Position numbers and translations under genes: made by a program. The notes under the pieces are model-generated. The model searched no databases, was not told the DNA's origin, and saw nothing but the letters and a program-made list of their open reading frames with translations. DNA of 64,000 nucleotides from DATLFA01 sp035525225. GTDB taxonomy: Bacteria; Actinomycetota; Acidimicrobiia; Acidimicrobiales; WLNW01. How positions within the stretch are numbered: position 1 is the stretch's first letter; every line of letters starts with the position of its first letter. The DNA lies in the NCBI GenBank assembly GCA_035525225.1, contig DATLFA010000077.1:1-64000 (forward strand). Reading direction: 5' to 3'. Positions 17,264 to 24,724 of the stretch are shown here, piece by piece.

Positions 17264-18757
17264 TCACCCGCCGGTGAGGCGCTCGATCAGCAATCGGCGT
17301 TGCACCTGAAGCGTCGCCGGTGTGCGGGGCAGAACGTCGACGACCTCCACTCGCCGCGGCCGCTTGAACCGGGCCAAGGTGGCTGCCGTGAACTCGCCGA
17401 GTGTCGCCACCGTTGGCGCCTCGGCGCCGTCCTTCACCACGACGACCGCGCAGACGATCTCACCCCACTGCGCGTCGGGTATACCGACGACCGCGACATC
17501 GGCGATCGCGGGGTGGAGTCGCACCGCGTCTTCGACCTCGGACGGCGAGACGGTCTCGCCACCGGTGCGGATCACATCCTTGGCCCGTCCGACGATCGAG
17601 AGGAATCCCTCGTCGTCGAGCGCCGCGAGATCACCGGTGCGAAAGAAACGGTCATCGGTGAACGCAGCCGCGGTCGCTTCTGGATTGTCGAAGTACCCGT
17701 CGAAGATCACGGCGCTGCGCACGAGCATCTCGCCGGTGTCGTCCGCGATCGCGACCTCGACGGAATGCTGCGGCACGCCACACGAACCGGGCTTGCGCTC
17801 CATGTCTTCGTGACGCAACAGCGTGACGGCGCCCGATTCGGTCGCGCCGTAGAACACCCGCAGCGTGGCCTGTGGCACCGCTCGTTTGATGGCGGACAAC
17901 AACTCGGGGGGCGTGGCCGACGTGCCCGAGTCGGCGATGCGAAGCGTGGACAGCGGTGAGTAGTCACCCGCCTGCTCGAGATGATCGAGAACGCGCCGCC
18001 ACACCGCGGGTATCGCATTGAAATGCGTCGGCTTCCATTCGGCGGCAGCCGCGACCAACGACGCCGCATCAGCCGAAGAGAAGACGATCGCGGTCTGCGT
18101 CTGCCACGCCTGCAACGCGAGCGTCCAGGCGCCCATGTGGAAGAGCGGATACATGCACAACATGACGCCGCGGGGCTCGAGTTGCGAGCCGGGATGCGTG
18201 CGCAGATAGTTGGTGCGATGCGAGAGCATCACGCCCTTCGACTTGCCCGTCGACCCGCTGGTGAAGAAGAGGACGTGCAGATCCGTCTCACGCAACGCGG
18301 GCTCACGGACGTCGTCGTCGGGCGCAGCCGCCGCGGCCTCGGGCAATGAGATGCCCACGCCGGCGCCGGGGTGCATGCAAACCAGCGGCACCCCCAGCTT
18401 CTGGGCGACAATCTCGCCGCTCTCCGCGTGCGCACCATCGACGATCAACAGCGAGGGCCGGGCCAACGCCACCATCTCCACCGCCTCGTCGATGCCGAGC
18501 AGTGCGTTCGCGGGCGCGAAGACCGCCCCGAGCTTCGCCGTCGCGGCGAAGACGGGGATGGCATCGAGGGTGGTGTTGCTCCACATCACGACGCGGTCTC
18601 GATGGCCGACACCGAGGTCGCGCAACACGTGCGCGACCCGATTCGACTGCTGTCCGAGCTCGCGGTAGGTGATGCGTCGTTCGCCCATCGCCGCGGCAAC
18701 ACGGTCGGGCACCGACCGCGCGCCCGTGCGAAACACATCTCCGATCAACAGATCCAT
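17264..18757 (-). CDS. Acyl-CoA synthetase (AMP-forming/AMP-acid ligase), A10 lysine replaced
   Basis: 497 residues of the ANL superfamily. The P-loop is 'LFFTSGSTGKSKGV' (about 167-180), the aromatic/Thr motif 'FYGATESG' (about 299-306), and the hinge region 'FFRTGDLAALDDEGFLSIVGRAKDVI' (about 381-408) is intact. At the C-terminus, where the family has PRT-x-GK-x-x-K/R with the adenylation lysine, this protein reads 'LPRTPATLQVQRRLL', so a Gln replaces that Lys. It may be impaired in adenylation, able only in the thioesterification half reaction, or dependent on another residue. It precedes by 24 bp nothing on its own strand downstream, and the alpha/beta hydrolase gene ends 24 bp upstream of its ATG, so the two are probably co-transcribed. 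Confidence 0.88.
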   Translation of the reverse strand: MDLLIGDVFRTGARSVPDRVAAAMGERRITYRELGQQSNRVAHVLRDLGVGHRDRVVMWSNTTLDAIPVFAATAKLGAVFAPANALLGIDEAVEMVALARPSLLIVDGAHAESGEIVAQKLGVPLVCMHPGAGVGISLPEAAAAAPDDDVREPALRETDLHVLFFTSGSTGKSKGVMLSHRTNYLRTHPGSQLEPRGVMLCMYPLFHMGAWTLALQAWQTQTAIVFSSADAASLVAAAAEWKPTHFNAIPAVWRRVLDHLEQAGDYSPLSTLRIADSGTSATPPELLSAIKRAVPQATLRVFYGATESGAVTLLRHEDMERKPGSCGVPQHSVEVAIADDTGEMLVRSAVIFDGYFDNPEATAAAFTDDRFFRTGDLAALDDEGFLSIVGRAKDVIRTGGETVSPSEVEDAVRLHPAIADVAVVGIPDAQWGEIVCAVVVVKDGAEAPTVATLGEFTAATLARFKRPRRVEVVDVLPRTPATLQVQRRLLIERLTGG

Positions 18758-18781
18758 TGGTCGCCACCCCCGTCCGCGATG

Positions 18782-19627
18782 CTAACCGTCGGCCCGGCGC
18801 AGGAACGCCGACCAGCGTGGCCACAGCTCTTCGAAGTAGTGCGGCTGCAGTTCGTGGGACATCCCTTCGATGATCACGAGCTCGGCGCTCGGGTACAACT
18901 CCGCCAGCGCATAGCCGTGCACCACGGGCAAGACGCTGTCGGTCGTGCCGTGCGCAATGAACATCGGTACGTCGATCGGCGTGGAGTTCTGCCACACGCG
19001 TTCGTCGTCGGTGCGCTTGTTGGCGGCGCGCATGAGCCGGCGCATCTCGTGGAGATGCCAGCCGCGCTTCACTGCTTCTCGCGCTCGGTCGAGGGCTCGC
19101 GACGAGTCGAACCGCGTGTCGCTCAGCACTGCGAGTTCGCGGACGATGTAGTCCTCACGCTCCTCGACGCTGGGTCCGGGCGGGTTGGACGCAACTGCGT
19201 GGAACTCGGGTGTCCCGATGGGCAACTTCATGTCTCCGGGGCTCGTGCTGAGCATCGTCAACGATCGGGCGATGGCGGGCCGTGAGAGGACCATCCAGCG
19301 CGCCAGCACGCCACCCATCGACGTGCCGACGATGTGCGCAGGGCCGAGTTCGAGCGTGTCGATCACGCCCAGCGCGTCGTTCACCAGGTGGATGAACTCA
19401 TAGCGGTCGGGCACCCCGGGCTCGGAGTAGCCGAACCCGCGGTAGTCGTGCCCGATAACGCGGTATCCGGCACCGACGAGCGCCTCGAGTAGCGAAGGCT
19501 CCCATTCGAACGTCTGGGCACCCATCCGCTGACACAGGAAAAGCGGTACCCCGTCGGCGTCGCCCCATTCCTCGATCCAGATGTTGAGCCCGCCGGCGTC
19601 GACGTGGCGGCTGCGATGGCTCTGCAT
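18782..19627 (-). CDS. Alpha/beta hydrolase
   Basis: 281 residues. The nucleophile elbow is 'IVGTSMGGVLA' (Ser about 104), the catalytic acid is in 'FIAHGTTDSVLP', and the histidine is in 'IEGMSHEL'. The oxyanion-side strand 'VPLFLCQRMGAQTFEWEP' has Q-R where many have HG. The whole resembles esterases and meta-cleavage-product-like hydrolases of the haloalkane dehalogenase/epoxide hydrolase group. It sits in a minus-strand run: SDR (20496), LLM oxidoreductase (19631), this gene, then the acyl-CoA ligase (17264). Gaps are of a few to 25 bp, so one operon for activating and oxidising a hydrophobic ester or lactone is likely. Confidence 0.85.
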   Translation of the reverse strand: MQSHRSRHVDAGGLNIWIEEWGDADGVPLFLCQRMGAQTFEWEPSLLEALVGAGYRVIGHDYRGFGYSEPGVPDRYEFIHLVNDALGVIDTLELGPAHIVGTSMGGVLARWMVLSRPAIARSLTMLSTSPGDMKLPIGTPEFHAVASNPPGPSVEEREDYIVRELAVLSDTRFDSSRALDRAREAVKRGWHLHEMRRLMRAANKRTDDERVWQNSTPIDVPMFIAHGTTDSVLPVVHGYALAELYPSAELVIIEGMSHELQPHYFEELWPRWSAFLRRADG

Positions 19628-19630
19628 CCG

Positions 19631-20491
19631 TCAGCCGATGAACTCGGCGGCGAATGCCTCCATCGACGCCCGTTTCGAGGACAGCGTCGCGGCAGATGGA
19701 TCACCCAGCAGCCAGCCGGTACACACCGTCGACATCACGCCTTTGTCCTCGAGGGAGCGGTAGAGGTCGCGGGTCGGCACGGCGTTCGGGATCACGAGGG
19801 TCTCGAAGGGTGCACTGGCGTCTCCGCCGGAGTCGAGGTAGCGAGCCCGTTCGGCGCGGAGCTTGGGCAGCAGCACGTCGATCTCGTCGAGGTCGTAGTT
19901 CATGCCAACCCAGCCGTCATTGCGGGCCGCGCGGCGCAGCGCGGCGTCGCTCTTGCCGCCGACCCAGATCGGGATGGGACGATCGGGCGCGGGGAACATG
20001 CTCGTGGGGCCGAAGTCGTAGAAGTCGCCGTGGAACTCGGTGATGCCCCCGTTCCAGAAGCCGCGGATGATCTCGATCATCTCGTCCATGCGCTTGCCCC
20101 GCCGCCCCGGCTCGTGGTCGAGCAGCACGATCTCTTCTCGCAACCAGCCCGCGCCGACACCGAGCACGAAGCGATAGTCGGACAGCATCGCGACCGTGCC
20201 CGCTTGCTTCGCGATCGAGAAGGGATCGCGCATCGGGAGGATGTATACGTACGGCATGAATCGCAGCCGCGTCGTGACTGTTGCCATCGCGGCGATCGTC
20301 GTGAGCGGGTCGGGAAAGTTGGTCGTGTGATGGAACGGATTGGCCCCGGAAGGATGCACCGACGTGAACCCGTGCGGCACGGCGATGTGATCAGCCACCG
20401 CGATACCGGCGAAGCCGAGCTCTTCGGCCGTGCGCGCGATGTCGAGCAACTGGGAGTTGTCCTCGAACATCACCGCAAGCCAGAAGTCCAT
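19631..20491 (-). CDS. LLM class F420-dependent oxidoreductase
   Basis: 286 residues of the luciferase-like monooxygenase fold: 'ARTAEELGFAGIAVADHIAVP' near the start, 'FMPYVYILPMRDPFSIAKQAGTVAMLS', 'RFVLGVGAGWLREE' and 'PIPIWVGGKSDAALRRAAR'. This profile is that of the TIGR03619-type F420 family common in actinobacteria. It would transfer hydride between F420 and an alcohol, ketone or ene intermediate. The stop is 3 bp from the start of the alpha/beta hydrolase downstream, and its ATG is 4 bp after the stop of the upstream SDR, so translation is coupled within the operon. Confidence 0.87.
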   Translation of the reverse strand: MDFWLAVMFEDNSQLLDIARTAEELGFAGIAVADHIAVPHGFTSVHPSGANPFHHTTNFPDPLTTIAAMATVTTRLRFMPYVYILPMRDPFSIAKQAGTVAMLSDYRFVLGVGAGWLREEIVLLDHEPGRRGKRMDEMIEIIRGFWNGGITEFHGDFYDFGPTSMFPAPDRPIPIWVGGKSDAALRRAARNDGWVGMNYDLDEIDVLLPKLRAERARYLDSGGDASAPFETLVIPNAVPTRDLYRSLEDKGVMSTVCTGWLLGDPSAATLSSKRASMEAFAAEFIG

Positions 20492-20495
20492 GGTC

Positions 20496-21374
20496 TCAGC
20501 CTTTCGCCGGTGGAGCGGCCTTGGCCAGCATCACGTCTCGACCGAATGCCGGTTCGATGAACGCGGAGAAGTCGGGGCCTCGACGCAGCGAGTGGCCACC
20601 GTCGACATTGATGATCTGACCGGTGACCCACCGCGACTCGGGGCTGATCAGGAATCGCGCGAGCGCGGCGACGTCTTCGGGCTCGCCCACGTCTTGCATC
20701 GGAGTGTTCTCGATGTAACTGTCGTACACGGGGCTGTTGCGGGGAATGCCTTCCATGATCTCGGTCGATATGAAACCTGGTCGAATGGCGTTGAAGCGCA
20801 CCTTGACCGGTCCGTACTCGTCTGCCGCGTTGCGCATCATCTGCTCGATGCCGGCCTTCGAAACCGTGTACGCACCGAAATACGGATGCGTCTGATGACC
20901 GGCGATCGATGACATACCGACGAACGAACCACCACCGGCGGCCACCATGTGCGGAAGTGTGTGCTTCACGAAGAACAACGTTCCCAACACGTTGAGGTGC
21001 AGCACGCGAATGAACTCCGCGGTGTTCTGTAGGTGGTAGGGGCCCATCCCGCCTCCGCCTCCCGCATTGGCGACACACCCGTCGAGTGCACCTGTAGGCG
21101 CAAGTGCGAAGTCGACGACTTTCCTCACTTCGTCTTCGTCGGTCACGTCAGCGACGATGTGCTGCACGCGGCCACCGCTGCCCGACTGCTCGATGACCGA
21201 TTTGATCTGGTCGACCGAATCGGCGAGCAGGTTTTCGCGCCGTCCGCAGATCGTGACGGCCGCGCCGTCGCGCGCGAGCCGCGCCGCGCACGCTCGACCG
21301 ATGCCGGTGCCTCCTCCGGTGACGATTACCGCGAGCCCTTCGAGGCCGCCGATCGGGATTGCTCGTTCGGTCAT
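20496..21374 (-). CDS. SDR family oxidoreductase
   Basis: 292 residues from the ATG at 21374, which has AAGGAG 6 nt upstream. Motifs: 'VIVTGGGTGIGRACAARL' for cofactor, Arg in 'TICGRREN' suggesting NADP(H), 'VANAGGGGGMG', catalytic Ser ('VGMSSIAGH') and 'YFGAYTVSKAGIEQM' (YxxxK), and 'QIINVDGGHSL'. It resembles enoyl-ACP/2,4-dienoyl-CoA reductase-like and 3-oxoacyl reductase SDRs. It is the first gene of the minus-strand operon continuing with the LLM oxidoreductase, hydrolase and ligase. It is divergent from another SDR at 21479, and the roughly 100-bp gap contains one copy of the GGGCCCGAGCGGCC motif. Confidence 0.87.
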   Translation of the reverse strand: MTERAIPIGGLEGLAVIVTGGGTGIGRACAARLARDGAAVTICGRRENLLADSVDQIKSVIEQSGSGGRVQHIVADVTDEDEVRKVVDFALAPTGALDGCVANAGGGGGMGPYHLQNTAEFIRVLHLNVLGTLFFVKHTLPHMVAAGGGSFVGMSSIAGHQTHPYFGAYTVSKAGIEQMMRNAADEYGPVKVRFNAIRPGFISTEIMEGIPRNSPVYDSYIENTPMQDVGEPEDVAALARFLISPESRWVTGQIINVDGGHSLRRGPDFSAFIEPAFGRDVMLAKAAPPAKG

Positions 21375-21411
21375 GACCGCTCCTTGGTTGTCGAGAACTC
21401 GCCTATGGTCT

Positions 21412-21439
21412 GGGCCCGAGCGGCCCCGGCAGAGCCGGG
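21412..21439 (+). repeat. Dispersed GC-rich motif copy
   Basis: GGGCCCGAGCGGCC followed by a CCGGCAGAGCCGGG hairpin-like end, in the gap between two divergent SDR genes. The 14-base core is identical to copies at 14339/14385 (reverse strand), 47188 and 55348. Confidence 0.7.
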
Positions 21440-21478
21440 AAACTAGCCGCCCCAGACGCCCCATGAAGGAGCCCACAC

Positions 21479-22285
21479 ATGCAGAATCCACTCGACGCCT
21501 ACAACCTCGCCGGCAAGGTCGCCGTCGTGACCGGCGCGGCGAGTGGCATCGGTGAATCCGCAGCCGAGGTGTACGCCGCGTGTGGGGCCTCAGTCGTGTG
21601 TGCCGATCTCAACTCAGCGGGCGCCGGCGCGACCGCGCAACGGATCTCCGATGGCGGCGGAAGCGCCTTGGCCATGGCCTGCAACGTCACGTCACGCGAT
21701 CACGTGCGCACGCTCGTCGACAAGGCAGTGGCAGAGTTCGGTCACGTCGACATCATGTGCAACGTCGCCGGAGCGATGTTCCCCGCACTCATCGAGGACC
21801 TCACCGACGAAGTACTCGACGCCGGCATCGCGCTCAACCTCAAAGGAGTCATCTACGGCACCCAGTACGCAATCAAGGCGATGCGCGACAGCGGCCGTGG
21901 CGGGTCCATCATCAACGTCTCGTCGGGCGCCATCGACCTGCCATACGAAGGCATCGGGCTCTACGCATTCACGAAGGCGGCGGTGGCCATGCTGTCGATG
22001 ACCGCGGCGAAGGAGGTCGGCCGCTACGGGATCCGTGTCAATGCCATCGCCCCCGGCTCGACGATGACCGCCTTCACGACGTGGCGCCTGCAGAACCCTG
22101 ATGGCAGCACCAACCAAGAGGCCTTCGACACGTTCATCGAGCAGATGAAGGGCATGTCCCCGCTCGGCACGGTGGGCGAAGCGATCGACCAGGCGCAGTT
22201 GATGCTGTACCTCGGCTCCGACGCCGGGCGGTGGGCGACGGGCAACATTTTCCGCGTCAACGGTGGCATGACGACGCAGTGGTAG
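21479..22285 (+). CDS. SDR family oxidoreductase
   Basis: 268 residues. The ATG is preceded by AAGGAG. It has 'VAVVTGAASGIGESAA', Asp in 'VVCADLNSA' (NAD preference), 'CNVAGAMFP' for NNAG, the catalytic Ser in 'INVSSGAIDLPYEG', YxxxK in 'LYAFTKAAV', and the C-terminal 'GNIFRVNGGMTTQW'. It belongs to the 3-alpha/20-beta-hydroxysteroid dehydrogenase-like group found with actinobacterial lipid catabolism. It is transcribed alone on the plus strand and converges on the acyl-CoA dehydrogenase gene 3 bp beyond its stop. Confidence 0.88.
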   Translation: MQNPLDAYNLAGKVAVVTGAASGIGESAAEVYAACGASVVCADLNSAGAGATAQRISDGGGSALAMACNVTSRDHVRTLVDKAVAEFGHVDIMCNVAGAMFPALIEDLTDEVLDAGIALNLKGVIYGTQYAIKAMRDSGRGGSIINVSSGAIDLPYEGIGLYAFTKAAVAMLSMTAAKEVGRYGIRVNAIAPGSTMTAFTTWRLQNPDGSTNQEAFDTFIEQMKGMSPLGTVGEAIDQAQLMLYLGSDAGRWATGNIFRVNGGMTTQW

Positions 22286-22288
22286 TGC

Positions 22289-23467
22289 TCAGCGCGGCGC
22301 GCGAGGCATGCCCAAGCCGACCATGGCGATGATCTCGCGCTGCACTTCGTTCACTCCGCCGCCGAAAGTGCCCACGGGGGCGGCGCGATAGGCGTGCTCT
22401 AGCTCACCTTCGATGATCGCGGCCGGCGAATACTTGGCGACGTATGAGCCCTGCCCGAGGACTTCCATCAGCGAACGAAACGCTTCGACCTTGAGTTCGG
22501 TGCCGAAGACCTTCATCGCCGATGCATCGGCCGGGCTGAGCGCTGCTGATTCGAGCGCCGACGCGACCTTCCAGTTGTAGAGCTTGAGCGCATCGTTGCG
22601 CGCCCAGACCCGCGCCAGCGCGAGTCGCACCCACTGGTGATTGATCACGCGGCGGCCGTCGGTGCCGTTGGTCTCCTTCGCCCACGCGGTGACGCGGCGC
22701 AGAGGACCGTCGATGTTGCCCGACGGTGCAAGGCCGACGCGTTCGTGATTGAGCTGCGCCGTGATCAGTCGCCAGCCGCCATTCACCTCGCCCACGATCG
22801 CGCTGTGCGGCACCCGCACACCGTCGTAGAACGTCGCGTTGGTGTGGCCGCCGCCGAGCAACCAGATCGGCGTGTGCGCGAAGCCCGGTGTTGCCGTGGG
22901 CACGGTGAAGATCGTGATGCCCTTGTGGCGAGGCGCGTCTTGGTCGGTCCGCGCGGCCAGCCACACGTAATCGGCGTCGTGGCCACCGGTGGTGAAGATC
23001 TTCTGGCCGTTGATGATCCATTCGTCGCCGTCGCGATCGGCGCGCGTCGAGAGGTTGGCCAGATCGGTGCCCGCGCTGGGTTCGCTGTAGCCGATCGCGA
23101 AGTGCAACTCGCCGGCGAGGATCTTGGGGAGGAAGAACTGCTTTTGTTCTTGTGACCCGTAGACCTGCAGCGCCGGGCCCACGGTGTTGAGGGTGACGAA
23201 GGGCAGCGGCACGTTGGCCGCCATCGCCTCCTCGAAGAAGATGAGCTGCTCCATGGGCGTGTAACCCTTGCCGCCCCACTCCTTCTTCCAGCCCGTGCCC
23301 AACCAGCCGTCGGTGCCGAGCCTGCGCACGATCGCGCGGTAGTTGACGCCGCCCGCATGTTCACCTTTGCCTAGGGAACGCCCGAGGTCCGACATCATCA
23401 ACGCAGAGAAATACGAGCGCAGTTCGTCACGCAGCGCGTTCTGCTCTTCGGTGAGGGCAAGGTGCAT
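22289..23467 (-). CDS. Acyl-CoA dehydrogenase
   Basis: 392 residues from the ATG at 23467 with AAGGTG 7 nt upstream; a GTG three codons earlier is possible. Features are 'GWLGTGWKKEWGGKGYTPMEQLIFFEE', the FAD-contacting 'FAIGYSEPSAGTDLANLSTRA' (about 128-148), 'WIINGQKIFTTGG', and the C-terminal 'GTFGGGVNEVQREIIAMVGLGMPR'. The overall length and C-terminus match FadE proteins of the heterotetrameric ChsE type used for steroid side chains in actinobacteria, where a second subunit is normally present. No partner ACAD is adjacent here. It diverges from the HNH gene over a gap of about 230 bp. Confidence 0.9.
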   Translation of the reverse strand: MHLALTEEQNALRDELRSYFSALMMSDLGRSLGKGEHAGGVNYRAIVRRLGTDGWLGTGWKKEWGGKGYTPMEQLIFFEEAMAANVPLPFVTLNTVGPALQVYGSQEQKQFFLPKILAGELHFAIGYSEPSAGTDLANLSTRADRDGDEWIINGQKIFTTGGHDADYVWLAARTDQDAPRHKGITIFTVPTATPGFAHTPIWLLGGGHTNATFYDGVRVPHSAIVGEVNGGWRLITAQLNHERVGLAPSGNIDGPLRRVTAWAKETNGTDGRRVINHQWVRLALARVWARNDALKLYNWKVASALESAALSPADASAMKVFGTELKVEAFRSLMEVLGQGSYVAKYSPAAIIEGELEHAYRAAPVGTFGGGVNEVQREIIAMVGLGMPRAPR

Positions 23468-23695
23468 CCGCGTCACCTTAGTTTCCTGTTCCGCCCCGGG
23501 GCCCCGCCGAGTACCACTGCCGGTGGGAAAGGTTCGCCCGCGGGCGCGCTGTTGCCACTGCGCGTGACTTCGCTACCCCGCAATTTGGCTGTCTCACCCC
23601 TTCTCTATGCTGCAAGCGCGAGCGCTTGTGAGCCTGCGTCATGGCCACTTCGGACAAGCCATCCCACCGATCGGTGGGCTGTCGTTGGAGTGGTC

Positions 23696-24724
23696 ATGTC
23701 AGTTGCAGTGTTGTCGTCTGGTTCGTCGTTGCGCACAGCGGTAGTCGACGCGGTTCGGCGGTTCTCGTTGGACATGTCGGGCTTCATCTCCTTGTTGGTC
23801 GACTTCGACCTCTCCGGTGAGTGGGCCTTCGACAACGTCTCGAGTTGTGCACATTGGGTCGCGGAGCGCACCGACACCGAGGTGTGCACCGTGCGCGAGT
23901 GGCTGCGGGTCGGCCACGCCCTGTCCGTTCTCGACGAGATCGCGCGCCGTTTCGACGACGGGCGCTTGTCCTACAGCAAGGTGCGTGCGCTGACCCGGGT
24001 CGCGAACGCCGACAACCAACACGAGCTGTGCGCCATCGCGGCGCGGGTGCCCGCCGCTGATCTCGCTGCCGCGTTGGCGCGGTGGCTCACCGACAACGAG
24101 AACGCCGACGACCTCGCGGAGCGACACCGCGCGGCGACCAGGCTCAGCTGGCACCTCGATGCCGACGGCATGGTCGTCGGGTCGTTCCGCTACCCGCCCG
24201 AGGTGGCCGCCGTGTTGAAAACCGCTATCAACGCGCAACTCCTGCGCGCGCAACGTGGCAAACGCGCGTCCGCGGGCGATCGCAGCTCACGCAGCGTGAC
24301 CAAGTGGCCGTCGCTGGGCCAGCAGCGAGCCGACGCGCTCATCGGGCTGATCCTCGGCGGCGGCACCAAGGTCGTCACCGAAGTCGTCATCCACATCCGC
24401 GGCGATGGCTGCGCCTTCGACGATGGCACCCCCGTCGCGAACAGCCTGGCGGCAAGGATCGCGTCAGAGGCGTTCCTGCGGGTGCTGATCCACGACGCCA
24501 ACGGTCGACCTATCAACGCCTCGCGCCGTCAGCGTCGCCCGACGACGAGACAAAAGCGGGTCGTGCGCGAGCGCGACCGCGCCTGCGTCGACTGCGGATC
24601 GACCGATCTCATCCAGTACGACCACAATCCCGCCTGGGACGAAACGCATCACACCGTCGTCGACGAACTAGAGGCGCGTTGCGCACCATGCCACCACAAG
24701 CGCCACGCCGCCGAAGGCGGCTAG
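23696..24724 (+). CDS. DUF222 / HNH endonuclease domain protein (13E12-like)
   Basis: 342 residues from the ATG at 23696 (GGAG 7 nt upstream); the open frame before it is not family-like. The DUF222 part contains 'GAWFDNVSSCAHWVAERT'-like sequence, 'VREWLRVGHALSVLDEIARRFDDGRLSYSKVRALTRVA' and 'ATRLSWHLDADGMVVGSFR'. The C-terminal HNH nuclease has 'CVDCGSTDLIQYDHNPAW' and 'RCAPCHHKRH' (zinc cysteines and the catalytic His). This multi-copy actinobacterial family is often treated as mobile or phage-like; its substrate is unknown. No terminal repeats are visible around it. It converges on and overlaps by 4 bp the CaiB fusion gene. Confidence 0.87.
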   Translation: MSVAVLSSGSSLRTAVVDAVRRFSLDMSGFISLLVDFDLSGEWAFDNVSSCAHWVAERTDTEVCTVREWLRVGHALSVLDEIARRFDDGRLSYSKVRALTRVANADNQHELCAIAARVPAADLAAALARWLTDNENADDLAERHRAATRLSWHLDADGMVVGSFRYPPEVAAVLKTAINAQLLRAQRGKRASAGDRSSRSVTKWPSLGQQRADALIGLILGGGTKVVTEVVIHIRGDGCAFDDGTPVANSLAARIASEAFLRVLIHDANGRPINASRRQRRPTTRQKRVVRERDRACVDCGSTDLIQYDHNPAWDETHHTVVDELEARCAPCHHKRHAAEGG

